A DNA stretch of 13,522 nucleotides from an uncultured Pseudoclavibacter sp. (GTDB lineage Bacteria; Actinomycetota; Actinomycetes; Actinomycetales; Microbacteriaceae): contig CAMIMS010000050.1 in the NCBI GenBank assembly GCA_946221025.1, positions 1-13,522 of the forward strand, in the 5' to 3' direction. Each line of letters opens with the position of its first letter. The stretch's first letter is position 1. Shown here piece after piece: positions 7,546-13,522 of the stretch. The notes beneath the pieces were generated by a model. That model saw only the letters and a list, made by a program, of their open reading frames with translations. It was not told the DNA's origin and did no database searches. Made by a program: the position numbers and the translations under genes.

Positions 7546-8964
7546 CTAGCCGACCGACCCTTCCATGCTCATTTCGATCAGCTTGTTCAGCTCGAGCGCG
7601 TACTCCATCGGCAGCTCCCGCGCGATCGGCTCGATGAACCCGCGAACGATCATGGCCATCGCCTCTGTCTCGTCGAGTCCGCGGCTCATCAGGTAGAACA
7701 GCTGCTCCTCCGAGACGCGGGTAACGGTCGCTTCGTGACCGAGCTGCACGTCGTCCACCCGAATATCGATGGCCGGGTAGGTGTCAGACCGCGAGATCGT
7801 GTCGACCAGCAGCGCATCGCAGACGACGCTGTTCGAAGACGAGTGGGCGTTCGCCTCCACCCGCACCTCACCGCGGTAGCCGGCACGGCCACCGCCGCGG
7901 GCGATCGACTTCGAAACGATCGCCGACTGCGTGTGCGGTGCCTGGTGAATCATCTTGGCGCCCGCATCCTGGTGCTGGCCGGGGCCGGCGAAGGCGACCG
8001 ACATGGTTTCGCCTCGCGCGTGCTCACCGGTGAGGTAGATGGAGGGGTACTTCATCGTCACCTTGGAGCCGATGTTCCCGTCGACCCACTCCATGGTCGC
8101 GCCCTCTTCGGCGACCGCGCGCTTCGTAACCAGGTTGTACACGTTATTCGACCAGTTCTGAATGGTCGTGTACCGAACGCGAGCGTTCTTCTTCGCGATG
8201 ATCTCGACCACGGCCGAGTGCAGCGAGTCCGACTTGTAGATCGGCGCCGTGCAGCCCTCGATGTAGTGCACGTACGAACCCTCGTCGGCAATGATGAGGG
8301 TGCGCTCGAACTGGCCCATGTTCTCCGTGTTGATGCGGAAGTAGGCCTGCAGCGGAATCTCCACGTGCACGCCCTTGGGCACGTACACGAACGAACCGCC
8401 CGACCACACGGCCGTGTTCAGGGCGGCGAACTTGTTGTCGCCGGCGGGAATGACGGTGCCGAAGTACTCCTCGAAGAACTCGGGGTGCTCCTTCAGCGCA
8501 GTGTCGGTGTCGAGGAAGATGACGCCCTGGCGCTCCAGCTCGTCGTTGATCTGGTGGTAGACCACCTCGGACTCGTACTGCGCGGCGACACCGGCGACCA
8601 GGCGCTGGCGTTCGGCCTCGGGAATGCCGAGACGCTCGTACGTCTCCTTGATGTCCTCGGGGAGGTCTTCCCACGTCTGGGCCTGACCCTCGGTGGAACG
8701 GACGAAGTACTTGATGTTGTCGAAGTCAATCTCCGACAGGTCGGCTCCCCACGACGGCATGGGCTTGCGGTCGAAGAGTTCGTAGCCGCGAAGGCGCCGC
8801 TTCAGCATCCACTCGGGCTCCCCCTTGAGTCGCGAGATATCGGCGACGACTTCGGCGTCGAGACCGCGGCGGGCAGATGCGCCGGCTCGGTCGGAGTCAT
8901 GCCAGCCGAATTCGTAGTTCCCGAGACTCGCAAGCTCGGGGCGGTCGATGAGAACGTCTGACAT
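7546..8964 (-). CDS. sufB: SufB, iron-sulfur cluster scaffold
   Basis: 472 residues, full length. SufB is the subunit on which new clusters form, in a complex with SufC and SufD. Family marks include LGNYEFGWHDSD near the N-terminus, EGCTAPIYKSDSLHSAVVEI, the stretch around Cys382 (SNSVVCDALL, matching the functional C405 region of E. coli SufB), and LGHEATVTRVSEEQLFYLMSRG with His410. There is no intein, unlike the M. tuberculosis SufB. The ATG at 8964 has GAGAGAGG six bases upstream. It is the first gene of the operon; no sufR-type regulator precedes it, and the upstream neighbour is the divergent ctaA. Confidence 0.97.
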   Translation of the reverse strand: MSDVLIDRPELASLGNYEFGWHDSDRAGASARRGLDAEVVADISRLKGEPEWMLKRRLRGYELFDRKPMPSWGADLSEIDFDNIKYFVRSTEGQAQTWEDLPEDIKETYERLGIPEAERQRLVAGVAAQYESEVVYHQINDELERQGVIFLDTDTALKEHPEFFEEYFGTVIPAGDNKFAALNTAVWSGGSFVYVPKGVHVEIPLQAYFRINTENMGQFERTLIIADEGSYVHYIEGCTAPIYKSDSLHSAVVEIIAKKNARVRYTTIQNWSNNVYNLVTKRAVAEEGATMEWVDGNIGSKVTMKYPSIYLTGEHARGETMSVAFAGPGQHQDAGAKMIHQAPHTQSAIVSKSIARGGGRAGYRGEVRVEANAHSSSNSVVCDALLVDTISRSDTYPAIDIRVDDVQLGHEATVTRVSEEQLFYLMSRGLDETEAMAMIVRGFIEPIARELPMEYALELNKLIEMSMEGSVG

Positions 8965-9037
8965 CGCGGCCTCTCTCTATCACTGCTCGTGGCGCGCGAC
9001 TACTGCGCGCTCTCGAAGGCTGTGGGGGTCAGCCTCG

Positions 9038-9043
9038 TAGAAT
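9038..9043 (+). promoter_or_regulatory. Possible housekeeping -10 box for ctaA
   Basis: TAGAAT matches the TAnnnT pattern on the plus strand, but no recognisable -35 box lies 16-18 bp upstream. If used, transcription would start near 9050 and leave a leader of about 80 bases that contains the palindrome at 9056-9072. Confidence 0.25.
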
Positions 9044-9072
9044 GGAACACGAGTCGGGAACGATTTGTTCCC
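9044..9072. promoter_or_regulatory. Symmetric GGAAC-N18-GTTCC element between sufB and ctaA
   Basis: GGAAC at 9044-9048 and GTTCC at 9067-9071 are separated by 18 bp and read the same on both strands. Inside is a second perfect inverted repeat, GGGAAC-N5-GTTCCC (9056-9072). GGAAC/T-N17-19-GTT is the known consensus of SigH/SigR-type thiol-stress promoters in actinobacteria, so the element could drive sufB leftward and ctaA rightward. It could equally be a dimer or tetramer binding site of a repressor. The sequence pattern is seen directly; the function is inference. Confidence 0.5.
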
Positions 9073-9128
9073 CGCCGCCTTGCGAAATCGTCGCCGCGGC
9101 ACGCAGGCACAGTCTAACGGGTGATCTT

Positions 9129-10136
9129 ATGTCCAGCTCGGTGAATTCATCCCCACGGGGAGTCGAACGTCTTTTGGGGACGTTGATGCCGGACCAAGTC
9201 ACATCCTGGACTCGTTTCTGCGCGTGGGCGACCGTCGTCGTGCAGATCGGCATTATCGCCACCGGCGGCATCGTGCGGGTGACCGGTTCGGGGCTGGGTT
9301 GCCCCACCTGGCCGTACTGCACTGAGGATTCGTTGGTGAACACCCCCGAGATGGGCATTCACGGGGTCGTTGAGTTCGGCAACCGAACTCTCACCGGGGT
9401 GCTCGTGATCGTGGCGCTCTTGACAGGCCTTGCCGTTCTGCGCACGCGCGGTTCCGGTCGCCGACTCGTTGGACCGGCGGTCGCGATCGGCGTGCTCATC
9501 CTGGTTCAGGCCATCATTGGCGGGCTGACGGTGCTCGGCGCGCTCGACCCGCGTCTGGTGGGCATTCACTTCCTCATCTCGGGTTTGCTCGTCGCGATCG
9601 CCTCGGTCCTCCTCGTTCGCGTACGACGCGATGAACCGGTTCCGCCGCACCGCGCGCATCCGCTGCTGGTCGCCGCCGCCACGGTCGTCAACATATTCAC
9701 CTGGATCACGGTGGTGCTGGGAGTGCTCACGACAGGTTCGGGTCCCCACGCCGGAGACAGCGCCGCCGCGCGCAATGGGCTTGACCCGCTGCTCATGCAG
9801 CACATGCATTCCTACCCCGCCTACATCCTGTTGTTCGCGACAATCGCGATGACGTGGATGGTGTACGCGTTCGGTGCGAAATCGATGAACCGCACGAGCG
9901 TGCTGCAGATCGGCGTGATCCTTACTCAGATGATCATTGGTATCGCCCAATCGCGAATGGGGCTCCCGGAGTGGATGGTCGTGCTGCACATGCTGCTCGC
10001 CGGCATTGCCATCTGCGTGGCAACGATGAACATGACGCTCGCACGTCGAAGCGTTGCGCCGGGAGACCTCGCCGAGATGCTCTCCGACGAGGTCGAAGGG
10101 GTTCCCGAGCCCGAGCACGAAGCGGTTCGCGGCTAG
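9129..10136 (+). CDS. ctaA: Haem A synthase CtaA (COX15 family)
   Basis: 335 residues from the ATG at 9129. This integral membrane enzyme oxidises haem O to haem A for aa3-type cytochrome oxidase. About eight hydrophobic segments are visible. Motifs are the first extracellular loop with a Cys pair, TGSGLGCPTWPYC (C58, C64), then H78 and EFGNR (82-86). Further candidate haem-ligand histidines are H147 (VGIHFLI), H225/H227 (QHMHSYPAY) and H287 (VVLHML). In B. subtilis the first site is ExxH; here it is E82-F-G-N85, with Asn in place of His, which I recall as typical of actinobacterial members. An alternative start is ATG at 9186, with GGGGA upstream, which would drop 19 residues; 29 in-frame codons before 9129 look non-coding. 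The gene is divergent from sufB. Confidence 0.94.
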   Translation: MSSSVNSSPRGVERLLGTLMPDQVTSWTRFCAWATVVVQIGIIATGGIVRVTGSGLGCPTWPYCTEDSLVNTPEMGIHGVVEFGNRTLTGVLVIVALLTGLAVLRTRGSGRRLVGPAVAIGVLILVQAIIGGLTVLGALDPRLVGIHFLISGLLVAIASVLLVRVRRDEPVPPHRAHPLLVAAATVVNIFTWITVVLGVLTTGSGPHAGDSAAARNGLDPLLMQHMHSYPAYILLFATIAMTWMVYAFGAKSMNRTSVLQIGVILTQMIIGIAQSRMGLPEWMVVLHMLLAGIAICVATMNMTLARRSVAPGDLAEMLSDEVEGVPEPEHEAVRG

Positions 10137-10144
10137 CGCTAGCC
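10131..10144. terminator. 14-bp perfect palindrome across the ctaA stop codon
   Basis: GGCTAGCGCTAGCC is a perfect palindrome containing the ctaA stop TAG (10134-10136). As RNA it can fold as GGCTA-GCGC-TAGCC. No T-run follows. It may help end ctaA transcription, or may be chance sequence. Confidence 0.3.
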
Positions 10145-10204
10145 CTCCCGAAGGCTCGAACGGCCGGTCGTTGACCGTGTCTGTTCTGCTGGAGTGCCCT
10201 CCGA

Positions 10205-10242
10205 TTCTTCGTGGGCATGCGTGGCTTTAGGCTGGGCGCATG
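10205..10242 (+). promoter_or_regulatory. Candidate leaderless promoter for the ATP-grasp gene
   Basis: TAGGCT (10228-10233) is a good -10 hexamer placed six bases before the ATG at 10240, so transcription would begin at or next to the start codon. A weak -35 candidate, TTCTTC (10205-10210), lies 17 bp upstream. No clear ribosome binding site precedes the ATG, which fits leaderless translation, common in actinobacteria. Confidence 0.5.
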
Positions 10243-12939
10243 GACGCCTCCCCAGCAACGTCGCTCTTGGACGGTTACCCCTCCCCCTCCGGTGTCTATG
10301 ACGAGATGTTCACCAGCACCGGGGAGGTCCGGCCGCACTACCAGGCCGCGCACCGCGTGCTCACATCCCTCAGCGATCAAGATGTGCTCGATCGCGACGC
10401 GTACGTCGGCAATATGTACCTGGAGCAGGGCATCACCTTCGACCTCGGGGGCCGCGAAGAGCCATTTCCGCTTGATGTGGTGCCGCGCATCATTCCCGCC
10501 GATGACTTCGCGATCATCGAAGCGGGCATCGCCCAGCGCGTGACCGTGCTCGAGAAGTTCCTGGCGGATGTGTATTCGGTCGGCGCGGTGTTCGCCGACG
10601 GGGTCATGCCGCGAAAGTTCGTGGTGAGCTCCGCCCACTACCACCGGGTCGCGCACGGCATTCAGCCCGCGAACGGCGTTCGCATTCACGTGTCGGGCAC
10701 TGACCTCGTGCGTGGTGCCGATGGTCGGCTGCGCGTGCTCGAGGACAATGCGCGCGTTCCGTCGGGGGTTTCGTACGTGATGACGAACCGCCGCGCAATC
10801 ACCTCCGCGTTTCCGGAAATGTTCGGCCAGTACCGGGTGCGCCCGGTCGCGCACTACCCGGCGCTGCTGCTGGACGCACTGCGCGCTGCCGCGCCCCGAG
10901 GCGTGAGCGACCCGACCGTCGTCGTGCTCACGCCCGGTATCTACAACTCGGCGTACTTCGAGCACGCCCTGCTCGCGCGCACCATGGGCGTGCCGCTCGT
11001 TGAGGCAGGCGACCTGGTGTCGAGAAATGGCCGAATCATGGCGCGCACCACGCGGGGGCTTCGCCGTGTGGATGTGATCTACCGACGCCTGGACGACGAC
11101 TTCGTCGACCCCGCGCATTTCCGCCCGGAATCCCTCCTGGGTGTGGCCGGTCTCATGTCGGCAGCCCGCGCCGGGAATGTGACCATCGCGAACGCCGTCG
11201 GAAACGGTGTCGCGGATGACAAGCTCACCTGCACCTACGTTGACGACCTCATCCGCTACTACCTCGGTGAGGAACCGATCCTGCCGGGGGTGAAGACCTG
11301 GCGGCTCGAGAACAAGCAGGACCTCGAAGAGGTCATGGACCGTCTGGATGAGGTCGTCGTCAAGCCCGTTGACGGTTCCGGTGGCAAGGGTGTCGTCATT
11401 GGGCCGCAGGCCTCGCGCGAAGAACTCGAACAGCTTCGCCACGAGGTGCTGGCCGACCCCCGCCGATTCATCGCGCAGCCGGTCGTGCAGCTTTCGACCG
11501 TGCCGACGATGATCGACGGGCAGGTGCGCCCGCGCCACGTGGATCTTCGCCCGTTCGCGGTCAACGACGGCCAGAAGGTGCACGTGCTGCCCGGCGGTCT
11601 CACGCGCGTTGCCCTTCAAGAGGGGCGTTTGATCGTCAACTCGTCCCAGGGCGGCGGCTCGAAGGACACCTGGGTGCTCGCCGACTCGCGCGTTCGACCG
11701 GTCAGTGCCGAGCCCGCGCAGGGCTTCGACAAACGCCACCCGTCGCTGCTGCTCGATGACGAAGAAGACCCGAATTCCGCTAACCCCATGACGCGGCCGC
11801 TGATGCTGCGTGCCGTTCACCAGGCGCAGCGCGACCTGCAGACGCAATCGCAGTCCTCATCCGGCCGATCGCAATCGCAATCCCAGTCGGGCGGTCGCGA
11901 ACGGGCGCGTTCGATGCGCTCATCCGACCTCATGGCGGGCGGACCCTGGTCGGCGCCTCGGCAGACCGATCTACCGGAGGCGACGTCGAGCGAGATTCTG
12001 CTCTCGCGAATTGCGGATTCACTCTTCTGGGTGTCGCGCTACCTGCAGCGCGCCGAAACCACGAGCCGCATGCTCGCGGCCAATGTGCAGCACGTCGACG
12101 ACAGCCCCGCCGCCGATCAGGAGCTCGTCGCCGGATCGCTCCTGGCGGCGCTCGGTGAACGTGATCGCGTGCCGGTGGGGCAGCCGATCGATATGCAACT
12201 CGTGCTGCACCGACTCATGTACGACTCGGACGCACCGAGTTCGCTTCGCTCGACGGTCGGTCACGCCCGCGAAGCGGCGCGGCGGGTGCGCGAGATCATC
12301 TCGATCGACACGTGGGAAGCGATCAACACGCTCTACCTCGAGACCCGACGCCCAGCGTTCAGCCGCATCCCCGTGCAGCAGGCGCTTCGCATGGTGCGAA
12401 ACGGCGCCGTCATGGCTGTTGGCAGTGCCCGCCACTCGATGATTCACGACGAGGGCTACTCGTTCATGCAGCTCGGTCAGGCGCTCGAGGGCGTGGATAT
12501 GACCGCCCGGCTCATTCACTCGGCGATCATGCAGGCCCCGACTCCCCGTGCGTGGCTGAACGCGCTTTCGGCCGCCGGCGGATACCAGTCGTTCGTGCGC
12601 ACGAACATTGGCGAAGCGAATGAGCGCGAAGCCGCGCACTTCCTCATCCTGAATACCCGCTTCCCGGGATCGCTCGTGTACGGCCTGAACGCGATCGAGC
12701 GCACGCTTCGAGAACTCGAACCCCAGCCCCTGTATGAACGCCGGGATGAGGCGCTGCACAAGGTCGGGCGAATCAAGTCCCACCTCGAGTACGAGCCGAT
12801 GGAAGAAGACCTGAGCGCGATCGGTGAACGGATGGAGCTCGTGCAGGCCACGTGCGATGAGATCAGTGAACTGGTGACCCGCCGCTACCTGACCGTCGGC
12901 GAGAACGAGCCGTGGACGAAGGAGCCGTCATGCGTTTGA
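10240..12939 (+). CDS. Circularly permuted ATP-grasp / alpha-E domain fusion protein
   Basis: 899 residues in two modules. Residues 1 to about 500 form a circularly permuted ATP-grasp of the DUF404/DUF407 type. Its marks are VLEDNARVPSGVSYVM (around 166-181), ADDKLTCTYVDDLIRYYLG, the nucleotide-binding stretch VVKPVDGSGGKG (373-384), and DLRPFAV with GGLTRVA. A Ser/Gln/Gly/Arg-rich linker spans about 510-585. The rest (from SEILLSRIADSLFW to the end) is the all-helical alpha-E domain (DUF403). The same fusion is seen in M. tuberculosis Rv2567. The family is predicted by comparative genomics to form amide bonds on a peptide, with a transglutaminase-like partner; I know of no firm substrate. 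The following transglutaminase-like gene overlaps the end by 10 bp. No signal peptide or membrane helix is visible, so it is probably cytoplasmic. Confidence 0.93.
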   Translation: MDASPATSLLDGYPSPSGVYDEMFTSTGEVRPHYQAAHRVLTSLSDQDVLDRDAYVGNMYLEQGITFDLGGREEPFPLDVVPRIIPADDFAIIEAGIAQRVTVLEKFLADVYSVGAVFADGVMPRKFVVSSAHYHRVAHGIQPANGVRIHVSGTDLVRGADGRLRVLEDNARVPSGVSYVMTNRRAITSAFPEMFGQYRVRPVAHYPALLLDALRAAAPRGVSDPTVVVLTPGIYNSAYFEHALLARTMGVPLVEAGDLVSRNGRIMARTTRGLRRVDVIYRRLDDDFVDPAHFRPESLLGVAGLMSAARAGNVTIANAVGNGVADDKLTCTYVDDLIRYYLGEEPILPGVKTWRLENKQDLEEVMDRLDEVVVKPVDGSGGKGVVIGPQASREELEQLRHEVLADPRRFIAQPVVQLSTVPTMIDGQVRPRHVDLRPFAVNDGQKVHVLPGGLTRVALQEGRLIVNSSQGGGSKDTWVLADSRVRPVSAEPAQGFDKRHPSLLLDDEEDPNSANPMTRPLMLRAVHQAQRDLQTQSQSSSGRSQSQSQSGGRERARSMRSSDLMAGGPWSAPRQTDLPEATSSEILLSRIADSLFWVSRYLQRAETTSRMLAANVQHVDDSPAADQELVAGSLLAALGERDRVPVGQPIDMQLVLHRLMYDSDAPSSLRSTVGHAREAARRVREIISIDTWEAINTLYLETRRPAFSRIPVQQALRMVRNGAVMAVGSARHSMIHDEGYSFMQLGQALEGVDMTARLIHSAIMQAPTPRAWLNALSAAGGYQSFVRTNIGEANEREAAHFLILNTRFPGSLVYGLNAIERTLRELEPQPLYERRDEALHKVGRIKSHLEYEPMEEDLSAIGERMELVQATCDEISELVTRRYLTVGENEPWTKEPSCV
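11839..11890 (+). repeat. Short CAATCG-like repeats encoding a Ser-Gln linker
   Basis: Imperfect repeats of CARTCG/CARTCC units encode QTQSQSSSGRSQSQSQSG (534-551) between the ATP-grasp and alpha-E modules. Such a tract can change length by slippage without harming either domain. Confidence 0.6.
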
Positions 12940-13522
12940 GGATCGCGTCGTCAATGACCTACACCTACGCGGATGTGGTCAAGCAGGCGCATGTGCAGGT
13001 GCGACTCGCCCCGGCCGCCACCGGGCGCCAGCACGTGCTCGTGCATCCGCTCCTGGTCGAGCCGACTGGGTGGCAGGTCTGGTACGAGGACTACTGGGGC
13101 ACGCGCGTGGTGGAGCTCGATGTGTCTGAGCCCCACGACTCGTTCTCGGTTGCGCTGCTCTCGGATGTGAACATCCGCCCCATCGAGCGGCCGCACGCGC
13201 TCGATTTTTCGGCCATCAGCGGCGAAACCGTCTCAGATTCGTTCTCGGAGTTCCTCAGTCTGAACGAGATCACCGCGCCCGACACCGGCCAGCGCGAAGC
13301 GGCGGCAACTGCTCGCGCTACTGCTCGCGATCCGCGCGAACTCGTTGCCGCGCTCACTTCGAGCATCGCCCAGAAGGCTGTCGGGGAAGTACCGGTGGAT
13401 GCGTTCTCGCACGCGGTCATTGGGTCGCTTCGCTCAGTCGGCGTACCGGCGCGCTTTGTGTCGGGGTATCGCGCACCGGTCGGCTCGATCGAAGCGGGCA
13501 TCACCGAAGACGCCGAGATCGC
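12930..13522 (+). CDS. Transglutaminase-like protein without catalytic Cys, C-terminus beyond right edge
   Basis: 197 residues are visible from the ATG at 12930, which overlaps the ATP-grasp stop (ATGCGTTTGA) and has AAGGAG six bases upstream. The N-terminal ~90 residues resemble the beta-rich domain that precedes bacterial transglutaminase cores (TYTYADVVKQAHVQVRLAP). Later, HAVIGSLRSVGVPARFVSGY (161-180) matches the transglutaminase core helix and strand, normally written GVCQDFAHLMI..LRS.GIPARYVSGY. Here the aligned stretch is EVPVDAFSH, with Val156 where the catalytic Cys should be. There is no Cys anywhere in the visible part, and the segment before it is shorter than usual. The catalytic His and Asp would lie beyond the edge. 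It may be an inactive or binding-only homologue. In related genomes such genes accompany the ATP-grasp/alpha-E protein. Confidence 0.85.
   Translation, partial: MRLRIASSMTYTYADVVKQAHVQVRLAPAATGRQHVLVHPLLVEPTGWQVWYEDYWGTRVVELDVSEPHDSFSVALLSDVNIRPIERPHALDFSAISGETVSDSFSEFLSLNEITAPDTGQREAAATARATARDPRELVAALTSSIAQKAVGEVPVDAFSHAVIGSLRSVGVPARFVSGYRAPVGSIEAGITEDAEI

Noticed and set aside
6967..8961. A 664-codon open frame on the plus strand, antisense to sufB and sufD.
   Set aside because: It mirrors two well-recognised genes. The translation is Val/Arg/Asp-rich with no family motif, as expected from antisense frames in high-GC DNA.
7546..8964. Intein in SufB, as in M. tuberculosis.
   Set aside because: The frame is 472 residues, the normal intein-free length, and continuous through the conserved core.
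9056..9072. LexA (SOS) box reading of GGGAAC-N5-GTTCCC.
   Set aside because: The SOS consensus in these bacteria needs GAAC-N4-GTTC; the spacer here is one base too long.
10159..10172. Near-palindrome AACGGCCGGTCGTT upstream of the ATP-grasp gene as an operator.
   Set aside because: It has an imperfect centre, lies well upstream of the likely promoter and is common-looking in GC-rich DNA; too weak to list.
9934..11847. A 637-codon open frame on the minus strand, antisense to the ATP-grasp gene and the ctaA end.
   Set aside because: It covers the conserved ATP-grasp motifs on the other strand and has His/Arg-rich, non-protein-like composition.

Overview
The window looks like a chromosomal segment of a high-GC Gram-positive bacterium (Actinomycetota). 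Supporting traits are GTG starts, 4-bp GTGA gene overlaps, a likely leaderless promoter, a SUF operon with a Rieske ferredoxin gene inside it, a mycobacterial-type ATP-grasp/alpha-E fusion, and an actinobacterial-style CtaA. The gene order and protein style suggest Microbacteriaceae; that is inference, since no marker gene settles it. No rRNA, tRNA, CRISPR array, insertion sequence or phage gene was seen.

Left part (1-2713, all minus strand). An ABC-F type ribosome-associated ATPase is followed by a small lipoprotein gene. Overlapping the lipoprotein gene is the start of a secreted Gly/Asp-rich protein that runs off the left edge. The distal half of the lipoprotein gene has clearly lower GC than the rest of the window.

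Divergent from the ABC-F gene is a DHA2-type (EmrB/QacA-like) drug efflux transporter (2935-4457). A single missing G in a G-run near 3381-3384 breaks its reading frame. Two inverted repeats sharing the half-site TCGCC/GGCGA lie upstream of it and are candidate operators for a local repressor.

Centre (4519-8964, minus strand). A small cupin gene is followed, going upstream, by a compact SUF iron-sulfur assembly operon in the order sufB, sufD, Rieske ferredoxin, sufC, sufT. Adjacent genes abut, overlap by 4 bp or are 5 bp apart, so the operon is probably one translationally coupled unit. No cysteine desulfurase (sufS), SufU or SufR lies in the window, so sulfur donation and any SufR-type control must be encoded elsewhere. 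The sufB-ctaA intergenic region carries an unusual symmetric element, GGAAC-N18-GTTCC, which contains an inner palindrome GGGAAC-N5-GTTCCC. It could be a divergent SigH/SigR-like stress promoter or an operator. It lies between iron-sulfur assembly and haem A synthesis, both of which serve respiratory metalloproteins.

Right part (9129-13522, plus strand). ctaA (haem A synthase) is followed by a gene for a circularly permuted ATP-grasp fused to an alpha-E domain (899 aa). Overlapping its end by 10 bp is a transglutaminase-like gene that is cut by the right edge. This pair belongs to a widespread, computationally predicted peptide-ligase/modification system whose substrate, to my knowledge, is unknown. 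It is the best candidate here for poorly described biology, particularly because the visible transglutaminase-like domain has no cysteine at all and has valine at the expected catalytic position.
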